DNA of 64,000 nucleotides, from assembly GCF_910592395.1 (NCBI RefSeq), contig NC_088326.1:7819001-7883000 (forward strand), written 5' to 3'. The notes below the pieces were generated by a model. That model was not told the DNA's origin. It did not search any database and saw only the letters and a program-made list of their open reading frames with translations. The stretch is from Lineus longissimus (lineage: Eukaryota; Nemertea; Pilidiophora; Heteronemertea; Lineidae). Numbering within the stretch: the first letter of the stretch is position 1; every line of letters begins with the position of its first letter. Both the position numbers and the translations under genes were made by a program. Below are positions 32,845 to 44,658 of this stretch, in pieces.

Positions 32845-35800
32845 GAGACAAGACCACAATTGATTTTTTAAGCCTTTTAGCAGTTAAATTGTCAATGTTT
32901 GACCGCGACGCATCAAAGAACGCGTGGTGTTGTGAATCTGAAATTTAGATTATGTTATTCCGGACAGTCGGGCAAGTAAATGGTGAAAAATAAAATGGTG
33001 ATTGACCACGGAATTTTTTTTTTAATCGACAAATTAGACAGACTTTGATATTTCCACTCTTTTCAGCCAACTGGCAGAAAAAACTCAAAACACGCCCCCT
33101 ATTACCCAATTAGCAAAATTCGAAATTAATTTTTTCATCAAATAATTTCTTTATATCTGTAGACTTGCCACAACAAATATTTTTTCAATACCTCTCCAAA
33201 TATGTACTTGAGAGTAAAAAACATGCACTCGTCTAATAGATAGGCCTGGACCCTCCAACCTATGAATATTCATTAGTGGTCTTGTCTCAATGAAGGTACA
33301 TTTCAGGGGTTAACATTTTGAGATTTTTTTCAAACTAATGTACGTGACATCCCACAACTCTCCAACAAAGGAAAGTCATATCTGGACATTTTTGGAGAAA
33401 TGAGAGACATTTCAAAGAGTGGTACAACTGTGCCAAAGCGACGAAAGAGGACAAAATCGACAAAAAGTCATGATTTTGCACCCAACAGCACCAAATTCAA
33501 AGACCTGCCCTGGCCAGAATAAGCAAGCTATGGAGCTGAAACTTTAGGATGTGATTTAGGAATATCTTTGCTGCTTAGGGCACAACTTTCAGAATCAAGG
33601 CCTAAGTAGTTTCAAAGAAATTACAAAATGAATGGCAACACAACAAGACTTGTAAAAATGAAACCGAACTTAGACCGGGGTTAGGTTGACTCTTATTTGG
33701 GTCAAATTAAGTTTTTTTCTCATTATTTAGGCTTGTTTTGACCTTAAATCATCAGCAATACAATATTCTAAATGAATTAGAGTGATTTGAGCACATTCAA
33801 ATTTCTCACTATATTGACCCAAAATGTAGTGTAAATAGAGACAAGACCACAATTGATTTTTTAAGCCTTTTAGCAGTTAAATTGTCAATGTTTGACCGCG
33901 ACGCATCAAAGAACGCGTGGTGTTGTGAATCTGAAATTTAGATTATGTTATTCCGGACAGTCGGGCAAGTAAATGGTGAAAAATAAAATGGTGATTGACC
34001 ACGGAATTTTTTTTTTAATCGACAAATTAGACAGACTTTGATATTTCCACTCTTTTCAGCCAACTGGCAGAAAAAACTCAAAACACGCCCCCTATTACCC
34101 AATTAGCAAAATTCGAAATTAATTTTTTCATCAAATAATTTCTTTATATCTGTAGACTTGCCACAACAAATATTTTTTCAATACCTCTCCAAATATGTAC
34201 TTGAGAGTAAAAAACATGCACTCGTCTAATAGATAGGCCTGGACCCTCCAACCTATGAATATTCATTAGTGGTCTTGTCTCAATGAAGGTACATTTCAGG
34301 GGTTAACATTTTGAGATTTTTTTCAAACTAATGTACATGACATCCCACAACTCTCCAACAAAGGAAAGTCATATCTGGACATTTTTGGAGAAATGAGAGA
34401 CATTTCAAAGAGTGGTACAACTGTGCCAAAGCGACGAAAGAGGACAAAATCGACAAAAAGTCATGATTTTGCACCCAACAGCACCAAATTCAAAGACCTG
34501 CCCTGGCCAGAATAAGCAAGCTATGGAGCTGAAACTTTAGGATGTGATTTAGGAATATCTTTGCTGCTTAGGGCACAACTTTCAGAATCAAGGCCTAAGT
34601 AGTTTCAAAGAAATTACAAAATGAATGGCAACACAACAAGACTTGTAAAAATGAAACCGAACTTAGACCGGGGTTAGGTTGACTCTTATTTGGGTCAAAT
34701 TAAGTTTTTTTCTCATTATTTAGGCTTGTTTTGACCTTAAATCATCAGCAATACAATATTCTAAATGAATTAGAGTGATTTGAGCACATTCAAATTTCTC
34801 ACTATATTGACCCAAAATGTAGTGTAAATAGAGACAAGACCACAATTGATTTTTTAAGCCTTTTAGCAGTTAAATTGTCAATGTTTGACCGCGACGCATC
34901 AAAGAACGCGTGGTGTTGTGAATCTGAAATTTAGATTATGTTATTCCGGACAGTCGGGCAAGTAAATGGTGAAAAATAAAATGGTGATTGACCACGGAAT
35001 TTTTTTTTTAATCGACAAATTAGACAGACTTTGATATTTCCACTCTTTTCAGCCAACTGGCAGAAAAAACTCAAAACACGCCCCCTATTACCCAATTAGC
35101 AAAATTCGAAATTAATTTTTTCATCAAATAATTTCTTTATATCTGTAGACTTGCCACAACAAATATTTTTTCAATACCTCTCCAAATATGTACTTGAGAG
35201 TAAAAAACATGCACTCGTCTAATAGATAGGCCTGGACCCTCCAACCTATGAATATTCATTAGTGGTCTTGTCTCAATGAAGGTACATTTCAGGGGTTAAC
35301 ATTTTGAGATTTTTTTCAAACTAATGTACATGACATCCCACAACTCTCCAACAAAGGAAAGTCATATCTGGACATTTTTGGAGAAATGAGAGACATTTCA
35401 AAGAGTGGTACAACTGTGCCAAAGCGACGAAAGAGGACAAAATCGACAAAAAGTCATGATTTTGCACCCAACAGCACCAAATTCAAAGACCTGCCCTGGC
35501 CAGAATAAGCAAGCTATGGAGCTGAAACTTTAGGATGTGATTTAGGAATATCTTTGCTGCTTAGGGCACAACTTTCAGAATCAAGGCCTAAGTAGTTTCA
35601 AAGAAATTACAAAATGAATGGCAACACAACAAGACTTGTAAAAATGAAACCGAACTTAGACCGGGGTTAGGTTGACTCTTATTTGGGTCAAATTAAGTTT
35701 TTTTCTCATTATTTAGGCTTGTTTTGACCTTAAATCATCAGCAATACAATATTCTAAATGAATTAGAGTGATTTGAGCACATTCAAATTTCTCACTATAT

Positions 35801-38253
35801 TGACCCAAAATGTAGTGTAAATAGAGACAAGACCACAATTGATTTTTTAAGCCTTTTAGCAGTTAAATTGTCAATGTTTGACCGCGACGCATCAAAGAAC
35901 GCGTGGTGTTGTGAATCTGAAATTTAGATTATGTTATTCCGGACAGTCGGGCAAGTAAATGGTGAAAAATAAAATGGTGATTGACCACGGAATTTTTTTT
36001 TTAATCGACAAATTAGACAGACTTTGATATTTCCACTCTTTTCAGCCAACTGGCAGAAAAAACTCAAAACACGCCCCCTATTCCCCAATTAGCAAAATTC
36101 GAAATTAATTTTTTCATCAAATAATTTCTTTATATCTGTAGACTTGCCACAACAAATATTTTTTCAATACCTCTCCAAATATGTACTTGAGAGTAAAAAA
36201 CATGCACTCGTCTAATAGATAGGCCTGGACCCTCCAACCTATGAATATTCATTAGTGGTCTTGTCTCAATGAAGGTACATTTCAGGGGTTAACATTTTGA
36301 GATTTTTTTCAAACTAATGTACATGACATCCCACAACTCTCCAACAAAGGAAAGTCATATCTGGACATTTTTGGAGAAATGAGAGACATTTCAAAGAGTG
36401 GTACAACTGTGCCAAAGCGACGAAAGAGGACAAAATCGACAAAAAGTCATGATTTTGCACCCAACAGCACCAAATTCAAAGACCTGCCCTGGCCAGAATA
36501 AGCAAGCTATGGAGCTGAAACTTTAGGATGTGATTTAGGAATATCTTTGCTGCTTAGGGCACAACTTTCAGAATCAAGGCCTAAGTAGTTTCAAAGAAAT
36601 TACAAAATGAATGGCAACACAACAAGACTTGTAAAAATGAAACCGAACTTAGACCGGGGTTAGGTTGACTCTTATTTGGGTCAAATTAAGTTTTTTTCTC
36701 ATTATTTAGGCTTGTTTTGACCTTAAATCATCAGCAATACAATATTCTAAATGAATTAGAGTGATTTGAGCACATTCAAATTTCTCACTATATTGACCCA
36801 AAATGTAGTGTAAATAGAGACAAGACCACAATTGATTTTTTAAGCCTTTTAGCAGTTAAATTGTCAATGTTTGACCGCGACGCATCAAAGAACGCGTGGT
36901 GTTGTGAATCTGAAATTTAGATTATGTTATTCCGGACAGTCGGGCAAGTAAATGGTGAAAAATAAAATGGTGATTGACCACGGAATTTTTTTTTTAATCG
37001 ACAAATTAGACAGACTTTGATATTTCCACTCTTTTCAGCCAACTGGCAGAAAAAACTCAAAACACGCCCCCTATTACCCAATTAGCAAAATTCGAAATTA
37101 ATTTTTTCATCAAATAATTTCTTTATATCTGTAGACTTGCCACAACAAATATTTTTTCAATACCTCTCCAAATATGTACTTGAGAGTAAAAAACATGCAC
37201 TCGTCTAATAGATAGGCCTGGACCCTCCAACCTATGAATATTCATTAGTGGTCTTGTCTCAATGAAGGTACATTTCAGGGGTTAACATTTTGAGATTTTT
37301 TTCAAACTAATGTACATGACATCCCACAACTCTCCAACAAAGGAAAGTCATATCTGGACATTTTTGGAGAAATGAGAGACATTTCAAAGAGTGGTACAAC
37401 TGTGCCAAAGCGACGAAAGAGGACAAAATCGACAAAAAGTCATGATTTTGCACCCAACAGCACCAAATTCAAAGACCTGCCCTGGCCAGAATAAGCAAGC
37501 TATGGAGCTGAAACTTTAGGATGTGATTTAGGAATATCTTTGCTGCTTAGGGCACAACTTTCAGAATCAAGGCCTAAGTAGTTTCAAAGAAATTACAAAA
37601 TGAATGGCAACACAACAAGACTTGTAAAAATGAAACCGAACTTAGACCGGGGTTAGGTTGACTCTTATTTGGGTCAAATTAAGTTTTTTTCTCATTATTT
37701 AGGCTTGTTTTGACCTTAAATCATCAGCAATACAATATTCTAAATGAATTAGAGTGATTTGAGCACATTCAAATTTTTCACTATATTGACCCAAAATGTA
37801 GTGTAAATAGAGACAAGACCACAATTGATTTTTTAAGCCTTTTAGCAGTTAAATTGTCAATGTTTGACCGCGACGCATCAAAGAACGCGTGGTGTTGTGA
37901 ATCTGAAATTTAGATTATGTTATTCCGGACAGTCGGGCAAGTAAATGGTGAAAAATAAAATGGTGATTGACCACGGAATTTTTTTTTTAATCGACAAATT
38001 AGACAGACTTTGATATTTCCACTCTTTTCAGCCAACTGGCAGAAAAAACTCAAAACACGCCCCCTATTACCCAATTAGCAAAATTCGAAATTAATTTTTT
38101 CATCAAATAATTTCTTTATATCTGTAGACTTGCCACAACAAATATTTTTTCAATACCTCTCCAAATATGTACTTGAGAGTAAAAAACATGCACTCGTCTA
38201 ATAGATAGGCCTGGACCCTCCAACCTATGAATATTCATTAGTGGTCTTGTCTC
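32845..38253 (+). repeat. C/D satellite block, six C and five D
   Basis: C6 32845-33288, D3 33289-33837, C7 33838-34281, D4 34282-34830, C8 34831-35274, D5 35275-35823, C9 35824-36267, D6 36268-36816, C10 36817-37260, D7 37261-37809, C11 37810-38253. The period is exactly 993 bp. All six C copies have the 'ggaatttt' form of the T-run. Private changes mark some copies (C9 'ctattcccc', D3 'gtacgtgaca', D7 'aaatttttcac'). Confidence 0.88.
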
Positions 38254-38254
38254 C

Positions 38255-39207
38255 CAAGGAGGATACCGCGGTGACGTCACATCACGTGATCCCGACCCAT
38301 ATTAGTGATCGCTATGGCCAATCAGATTCAGTCTACTGACAGCACCAGCACTGAACACATCGCCACGGTTCACTGTCTGGTGCGCTCCTGTACACAAAAA
38401 CACCAATAGACATGAAATATTGCAATACCTAGTATGGATTCTTCCTGTGTAGAATAAAATTTACAGAGCAGATTAACTTCCACGAATAAAAAAGACGTTT
38501 GGCGTGGCCAAAGTGCGGAAATAATGGGAAATAATGTCTCCGCTAAAATACACTACGAAATACACTAGGCAATGCACTACGCGATACACGGTAGAGATGC
38601 AGTTGAGTTCGTTATTGTTTTGACTTAGAAGCCCGCCCATATCATAATATGTTCATGTATTCATGAAGTATGAACTCATTTCTCTCCCATACAACTCTAA
38701 GGACAGTCAATTTCTCCTTAAATCATCACCGAAACCGCGATATCCGCAGGAAGATTTCGTTCTAGTGTCCGAAAATGCATGATCTTACAGGGGCTTTAAC
38801 TCGACAAATAGAGGGGATCTATGGGGATCTATGCGAGTTTTAGGTATAACAGGTCTCGAACTTGTAAAATCTGTAAACATACCTCCAAATCCCATTATGA
38901 TAATGAAGAGATTGCCCCATATCTGGGAGACTGTTTTGAAACCATCGCTAATTTTGGAAGATCGGTGCCGGCTATTTGGTTTAAAAAACCCTATTTTTCC
39001 CCATCAAAACAGCACTTTTCATTATTCAAATGATAGCTTATTGTCTGAAGACTTATTTCATAGCAGAAAAGTACTAATAACTCTGATTTGATGCGAAAAA
39101 TCTAACTTTTTTGATGACTTGATTTTCCCTTGGCCGTGGATCGAGTTTGTTTACAATATGAAGCGCCATCTTGGAAAAGCCGTGACGTCACCGCGGTATC
39201 CTCCTTG
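38255..39207 (+). mobile_element. A5: TIR element, 953 bp
   Basis: Same element as A1, flanked by cttgtctcc. Has 'tagtatgg'. Confidence 0.85.
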
Positions 39208-39390
39208 CTTGTCTCCCGCATATTTTGATAAATAATTGGCGATGATAAGAAGTACGCTGTACTGACACACAGATATGAATGGTCATTCAATCCCTGTACG
39301 ATTCCTACGTAACACTCTTCGCCGCCTGACTAATCGCGTTCAGCAAGGCCATTGTTCATATTGCACACTAATGCCTATGATCTCCATGAG

Positions 39391-39462
39391 GCGCTGGTGG
39401 TGTAAAGGTTAGCATTGTTGCCTTCCAAGCAATAGATCCAGGTTCGATTCCCGGCTAGCGCA
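39391..39462 (+). tRNA. tRNA-Gly(TCC), copy 5 of 5
   Basis: Same sequence as copy 1, inside B5 (39208-39950). Confidence 0.88.
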
Positions 39463-39950
39463 CGTTTTTGCACTTTGTTTTTATTTATCTTGTCAATTTT
39501 GCTTTGTTCGTGGTTGCATTTTTCGGCAATTTAACCCTTTTCTCTCGCATCAAACAGAATAATAATTACACACAAATGAGGATGGAATTTTACCTGACAC
39601 GACGAGACTTTATATAGTGTGTAGCCAACCGACTCTACTGAGTTTTTAACGAGTTTTACCCAGATACCACTTCAGTATAATACCAACTGCAACATGAAGT
39701 TTTTCTCCAAAAAAACCCAAGGTCTATTTATGTCGCTGGTACTAACTTCATAAAAACAAAAATTAAAATCACTGCAAAAAATATGAGTGCAAAAAGGTAA
39801 TCCCGAGGACCTTTGCGAATAACTAGTCTCCTGTGCGCAGTCCATTTCGTCATCGTGATCGCCCTTCCTCGCGACAGGACGAGGCCGGTCCGTCCGGAGT
39901 GTACAAAAACCCGGATTGTTTTACACATCCAGCATTGGACAACTGCCCGC

Positions 39951-40394
39951 GAGACAAGACCACAATTGATTTTTTAAGCCTTTTAGCAGTTAAATTGTCA
40001 ATGTTTGACCGCGACGCATCAAAGAACGCGTGGTGTTGTGAATCTGAAATTTAGATTATGTTATTCCGGACAGTCGGGCAAGTAAATGGTGAAAAATAAA
40101 ATGGTGATTGACCACGGAAATTTTTTTTTAATCGACAAATTAGACAGACTTTGATATTTCCACTCTTTTCAGCCAACTGGCAGAAAAAACTCAAAACACG
40201 CCCCCTATTACCCAATTAGCAAAATTCGAAATTAATTTTTTCATCAAATAATTTCTTTATATCTGTAGACTTGCCACAACAAATATTTTTTCAATACCTC
40301 TCCAAATATGTACTTGAGAGTAAAAAACATGCACTCGTCTAATAGATAGGCCTGGACCCTCCAACCTATGAATATTCATTAGTGGTCTTGTCTC
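39951..40394 (+). mobile_element. C12: 444-bp TIR element between B5 and A6
   Basis: Same as C1, with the 'ggaaattt' T-run form. As in the first unit, no D module follows. Confidence 0.82.
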
Positions 40395-40395
40395 C

Positions 40396-41347
40396 CAAGG
40401 AGGATACCGCGGTGACGTCACATCACGTGATCCCGACCCATAGTAGTGATCGCTATGGCCAATCAGATTCAGTCTACTGACAGCACCAGCACTGAACACA
40501 TCGCCACGGTTCACTGTCTGGTGCGCTCCTGTACACAAAAACACCAATAGACATGAAATATTGCAATACCTAGTATGGATTCTTCCTGTGTAGAATAAAA
40601 TTTACAGAGCAGATTAACTTCCACGAATAAAAAAGACGTTTGGCGTGGCCAAAGTGCGGAAATAATGGGAAATAATGTCTCCGCTAAAATACACTACGAA
40701 TACACTAGGCAATGCACTACGCGATACACGGTAGAGATGCAGTTGAGTTCGTTATTGTTTTGACTTAGAAGCCCGCCCATATCATAATATGTTCATGTAT
40801 TCATGAAGTATGAACTCATTTCTCTCCCATACAACTCTAAGGACAGTCAATTTCTCCTTAAATCATCACCGAAACCGCGATATCCGCAGGAAGATTTCGT
40901 TCTAGTGTCCGAAAATGCATGATCTTACAGGGGCTTTAACTCGACAAATAGAGGGGATCTATGGGGATCTATGCGAGTTTTAGGTATAACAGGTCTCGAA
41001 CTTGTAAAATCTGTAAACATACCTCCAAATCCCATTATGATAATGAAGAGATTGCCCCATATCTGGGAGACTGTTTTGAAACCATCGCTAATTTTGGAAG
41101 ATCGGTGCCGGCTATTTGGTTTAAAAAACCCTATTTTTCCCCATCAAAACAGCACTTTTCATTATTCAAATGATAGCTTATTGTCTGAAGACTTATTTCA
41201 TAGCAGAAAAGTACTAATAACTCTGATTTGATGCGAAAAATCTAACTTTTTTGATGACTTGATTTTCCCTTGGCCGTGGATCGAGTTTGTTTACAATATG
41301 AAGCGCCATCTTGGAAAAGCCGTGACGTCACCGCGGTATCCTCCTTG
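40396..41347 (+). mobile_element. A6: TIR element, 952 bp, right boundary of the array
   Basis: Same element as A1 with a one-base deletion (ctacgaatacac) and a private change (catagtagtg). Its left flank is cttgtctcc (the internal site) but its right flank is cagaagaac, the outer duplication shared with A1's left side. Confidence 0.85.
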
Positions 41348-41356
41348 CAGAAGAAC

Positions 41357-41492
41357 CAACATACTGCAATAATAATCCCAATGGTTCTTTAAGGTCCACC
41401 TATTTGTAGCTGCCTTCGGGAAAGAAAGCCCAGCTGCTGAGTAATTAGAGTGCTCTATAAATGCCAATATTGATTGAATGATTGATTGATTG
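41357..41492 (+). mobile_element. Possible LINE/SINE 3' tail
   Basis: The string 'agagtgctctataaatgcc' followed by short ATTG-type repeats (41463-41492) resembles the tail of CR1/L2-type LINEs and their SINEs. The body is not recognisable. Confidence 0.4.
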
Positions 41493-41918
41493 TAGCCCAA
41501 AAGTTTGGGAGTTTTTCATTACGTTTCTCTGCCCTTGATGATTTTTCCGTAAGGAGCCCCCGTTTTATCAAGATTGCATAGGGATTATGAGGGATTAGCC
41601 GTTCAGTTTGTGTATCTTGGGAATATTTCCTCCCCACTATAGAAATAAAAAGATGAAATATTGCACAGCGTCGCTTTTGGGAACAAGACAGTTCGCCAGC
41701 AAATAAATCTCTATCACAAATACCTCTTTTAAATTTTGAAATTGATTGAAGAATAACCATTTTAGAGCTATAAAAATCAGGCATTTATGTCGATCTCGCC
41801 TGGTTCTCATCGTTTGATGAAACACCGCGGCTTTGCCGATCAGATAGCGAATCCCCGCCTCGAGCAAGTCTCAGTGTTGATCAATCAAACGTGTTCAGTT
41901 GCCGTGCACAGTTGTTAT
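41493..41918. other. Intronic sequence
   Basis: ORFs on the minus strand (41455-41867) overlap in several frames and have no family signature. Nothing else seen. Confidence 0.45.
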
Positions 41919-42347
41919 TGTAGAACGGAAAATATCCGCGGCATATAATTTTTGAGAATGCCTCACAATGGACATATTTTTGCGGCAGAATATTTTCGCG
42001 AGTGAAGAATTATTTTTCCAAGCAAATCTAAACTGCCTATTTTTTACTCTGAGCTCGAAGTGTATGTAGACTGTAGTGTAAGCTGTCCCCTACGTAACAT
42101 AATATGAGCAATAATTAAGCAAAATTTGTTTAAGTTAGGTGTAATTATGACAAGTGTTAATTGCGCGGGGAATAGACGTAGGCCTTCGCTGGCCGAGCTG
42201 TATACAGTGCCTCTGTGGGAACATGGCAACAATGAAATGGATTTCAAGCTAAAAGCAGACGATTTTCGCGGCAGATTATATTCGCGAGCCTGACCTACTC
42301 GCGAAATGCGCGAAAAGATTCTGCATGCGAAATTTTTCCGTTCTACA
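41919..42347. mobile_element. MITE-like element, about 430 bp
   Basis: The ends TGTAGAACGGAAAAT (41919-41933) and its reverse complement (ending 42347) are inverted. Inside each end the sequences 'cgcggc' and 'ttttcgcgag' recur, so sub-terminal parts are also symmetric. No coding region. Confidence 0.6.
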
Positions 42348-42435
42348 GTATATAGGTTTGAGAAGTTTGGTCAGGACTCCATGAACGGGGAATGTCCATG
42401 AAAAAGGAATGTTCTCTTTACTTTTCTAGCTCTCC

Positions 42436-43006
42436 ATTTGTAGATTATGCAAAAAGAGCGTTCACAAATTCTTTTTTGTAAAATGAGACATTTCACTACT
42501 GTAATTGCTCATATATTCATGTTCACAGAAACCCAATCATCAGTCAGTCAAAGTTTGGACAAAATTAGCCTAAACACAAAGCTTCCTTGAAATAAAGTTT
42601 GTGACATTTCACTAGTTTTTGAGGTTTCTTTGTGAAAGTGGGGTTTATAAAATATATTTTTCTACAGTGATAAATTAACTCTAGGCAAAATAGCACATTC
42701 TTGTTCAGGCAATCAAAGTCATCAATCTGGCAGTGGTTTCAAAAAAAAATTAGGCAAGGCTTAGACCAATAGTGAAACACTGTATTTTGTAGATTAATGC
42801 AAAGAGAGTGCTTACAAATCCTCTTTTTTGTAAGATGAGACATTTCACTGCAAAAAAACTGCTCATATATTTATGTTGTCACAGACCTAATAATCAGTCT
42901 GTCCATGTTCTAATTGGCCAAAACATAAAGCGCCCTAAGAACAAAATAACGTTTATAATATTTGTAAAATTTCTGTTCATCAAAGTCACTATTTCCAAAA
43001 ATCAAC
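42436..43006 (+). repeat. Two diverged direct copies of an about 350-bp repeat
   Basis: 'Ttgtagattatgcaaaaaga' at 42438 and 'ttgtagattaatgcaaagag' at 42788 begin similar stretches that also share 'gagacatttcact' and 'gctcatatatt'. A fragment of a third copy is at 44251-44287. Confidence 0.65.
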
Positions 43007-44658
43007 AATGCTTCCAGTTAGAGTAGTCCTAGCTACACTAAACAATGATCTATATCATAATACTATAAGGCGGCTCGATGAAGTGCCATTTTGGGGTCGT
43101 GTTTCGTCTCGAAATTTTGCACGTTTGCAGGTGATTTGGTATCCTGATGCAACGTTATGTTTATTTTCGGAAATTTACTTCAGCGGAGCAGTAATGAGGG
43201 ATTTTTAATCGGACACTGTCAATTCTCCTTACCACTCACAGAAGCCAAGTCAATGCTGTTTAGTTATGAAGGGGCTTAATCAATCACCTGCACTCCCTGG
43301 GGTGACTAACATTACCTGTTGAACGGCTGGCTGTAAGGGGATGATTGGAACAGCCTGTACCTGTTGACCTGCTGAACCCAGGTTAATGTTATTTTCAATC
43401 CACGATTGCAGGTCAGCTGATCTTCGAGATTTCGCGGGGAAAGAAATTGGAAACAAACGCATGTGTGCAGTTCAAATGTAAACAAAAACGTATTTTTGGT
43501 ACTTTTGGTTGCTGGACTTGGGTTTTCCCGCAGTAAAAGGAGCTGGGGTCAAATTGATGGTCTATTGTATATTGGTACTGTATTAGCCAGAGCTAGCCCT
43601 TGATTATGAAGGGATTTTCAAATTAAGGTTACAATGGTATGTTTATGTGCTCACCACAGCTTTCAAAACTTGATGTATCTGAAGAGGCACTCTGAACTTG
43701 GCATGGCTTTATCAAGGAGCTGCTCACGGTGCTGAACTTCTAGCTTGCCTGTCGACTAAGTGCCTTGCCCGAGATCATGCTACATGTAGGAGGAGCACGC
43801 ATTCTAAAGTTATAGTAGTGATAGTGCAATTGGTCCGAGCCATTTGGAGGGCGACATGTGAAGGCCTATCTGGGTTCTCCTTCTTCTCCGTATAAAAAGG
43901 GGCATATTGCTGACTTAAAGGAACGAGGCATATTCACATTGCCTCATCATCTCTATCGGACCAATTGATATACTTTTATATGCACGCATACAACACGCCA
44001 CAGGGTCCAAGTCTGTGGACAAATGGTTGGTTTAATTTGTCTCTTCGATATTGCTCCTTTGATATTGCATTAGATTTTCATTGCAATTCAATCTATTCAG
44101 GGTATAGCCCATTTGAACCTGCCTGCGCCACGGGTACAATGCTGGTATAGATATATTAAGCGTAGTATATGTACTAGCAACTAATCTCTACCTGGGGTCA
44201 CACAGAATGTATTGTTCAGAATGAGCCTTGTTTTACACTATACAATGTATTTTGTAGAGTTATGCAAAGAGAGTGATTACAAATCCTCCTCAGAGTCGTT
44301 CTGATAAAGGGTCAGGTCACGGCAGTTTTCCTTTGATCCCACAGCTCTCTTGGGCAATGAACTGGAAGCCATGATGAAGCCTTTTTTAATTCAGCTACAA
44401 AGTGAGCCGAGGTGCAATGATAACGACCAATATTCAACGAAGTATATTTACTCTGCAAATGAGGTACACATATGATTTATTGGGTTACAAATACATAAAC
44501 TAATAAACAGACTTTTATTACATTCAATATGATTTATATTGATGACAGCAATCTAAGAATTGAGGCAGATGTGTTGATCAGCTGCGAATTGCCAAACAAA
44601 ACATTAATCAAACCACAATTAAGCTGCATGCACTCTTATCTGTTTGCAATTTGTTATA
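43007..44658. other. SLC20 intron 2 sequence, no firm gene
   Basis: Includes the weak minus-strand exon candidate 43316-43462 and the 44251 repeat fragment. A TATAAAAAGG string at 43891 has no associated gene that I can see. Confidence 0.45.
43316..43462 (-). CDS. Candidate antisense exon, Gln/Val/Pro-rich, unassigned
   Basis: From ATG at 43462 the frame reads MRLFPISFPAKSRRSADLQ, then SAGQQVQAVPIIPLQPAVQQ, and can end at donor CAACAG/GTAATG (43315). If unspliced it stops 36 bases later. It resembles a low-complexity activation-type segment. No partner exon was found and chance is possible. Confidence 0.2.

Larger units (their letters stand above)
22740..41347 (+). mobile_element. 18.6-kb composite array of modules A, B, C, D
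   Basis: Order: A1 B1 C1 A2 B2 C2 D1 C3 A3 B3 C4 D2 C5 A4 B4 C6 D3 C7 D4 C8 D5 C9 D6 C10 D7 C11 A5 B5 C12 A6. Module lengths are A 953, B 743, C 444 and D 549 bp, plus one base between C and A. Copies differ by only a few bases. The array starts and ends with an A element in the same orientation and is bracketed by cagaagaac (22731-22739 and 41348-41356), a 9-bp direct repeat. Inside, every internal A boundary shows a different 9-bp repeat, cttgtctcc. So the outer flanks belong to one insertion event, and the inner A copies belong to an insertion at the C/B junction. The array lies in SLC20 intron 2 and carries five tRNA genes. No protein gene is recognised in it. Confidence 0.88.

Noticed and set aside
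22740-41347. Array as ordinary centromeric satellite
   Set aside because: It lies inside a protein-gene intron, has a mixed module order, and is bounded by a target duplication.
43891-43900. TATA box at TATAAAAAGG
   Set aside because: No gene or transcript start can be linked to it, and such strings are expected by chance in AT-rich introns.
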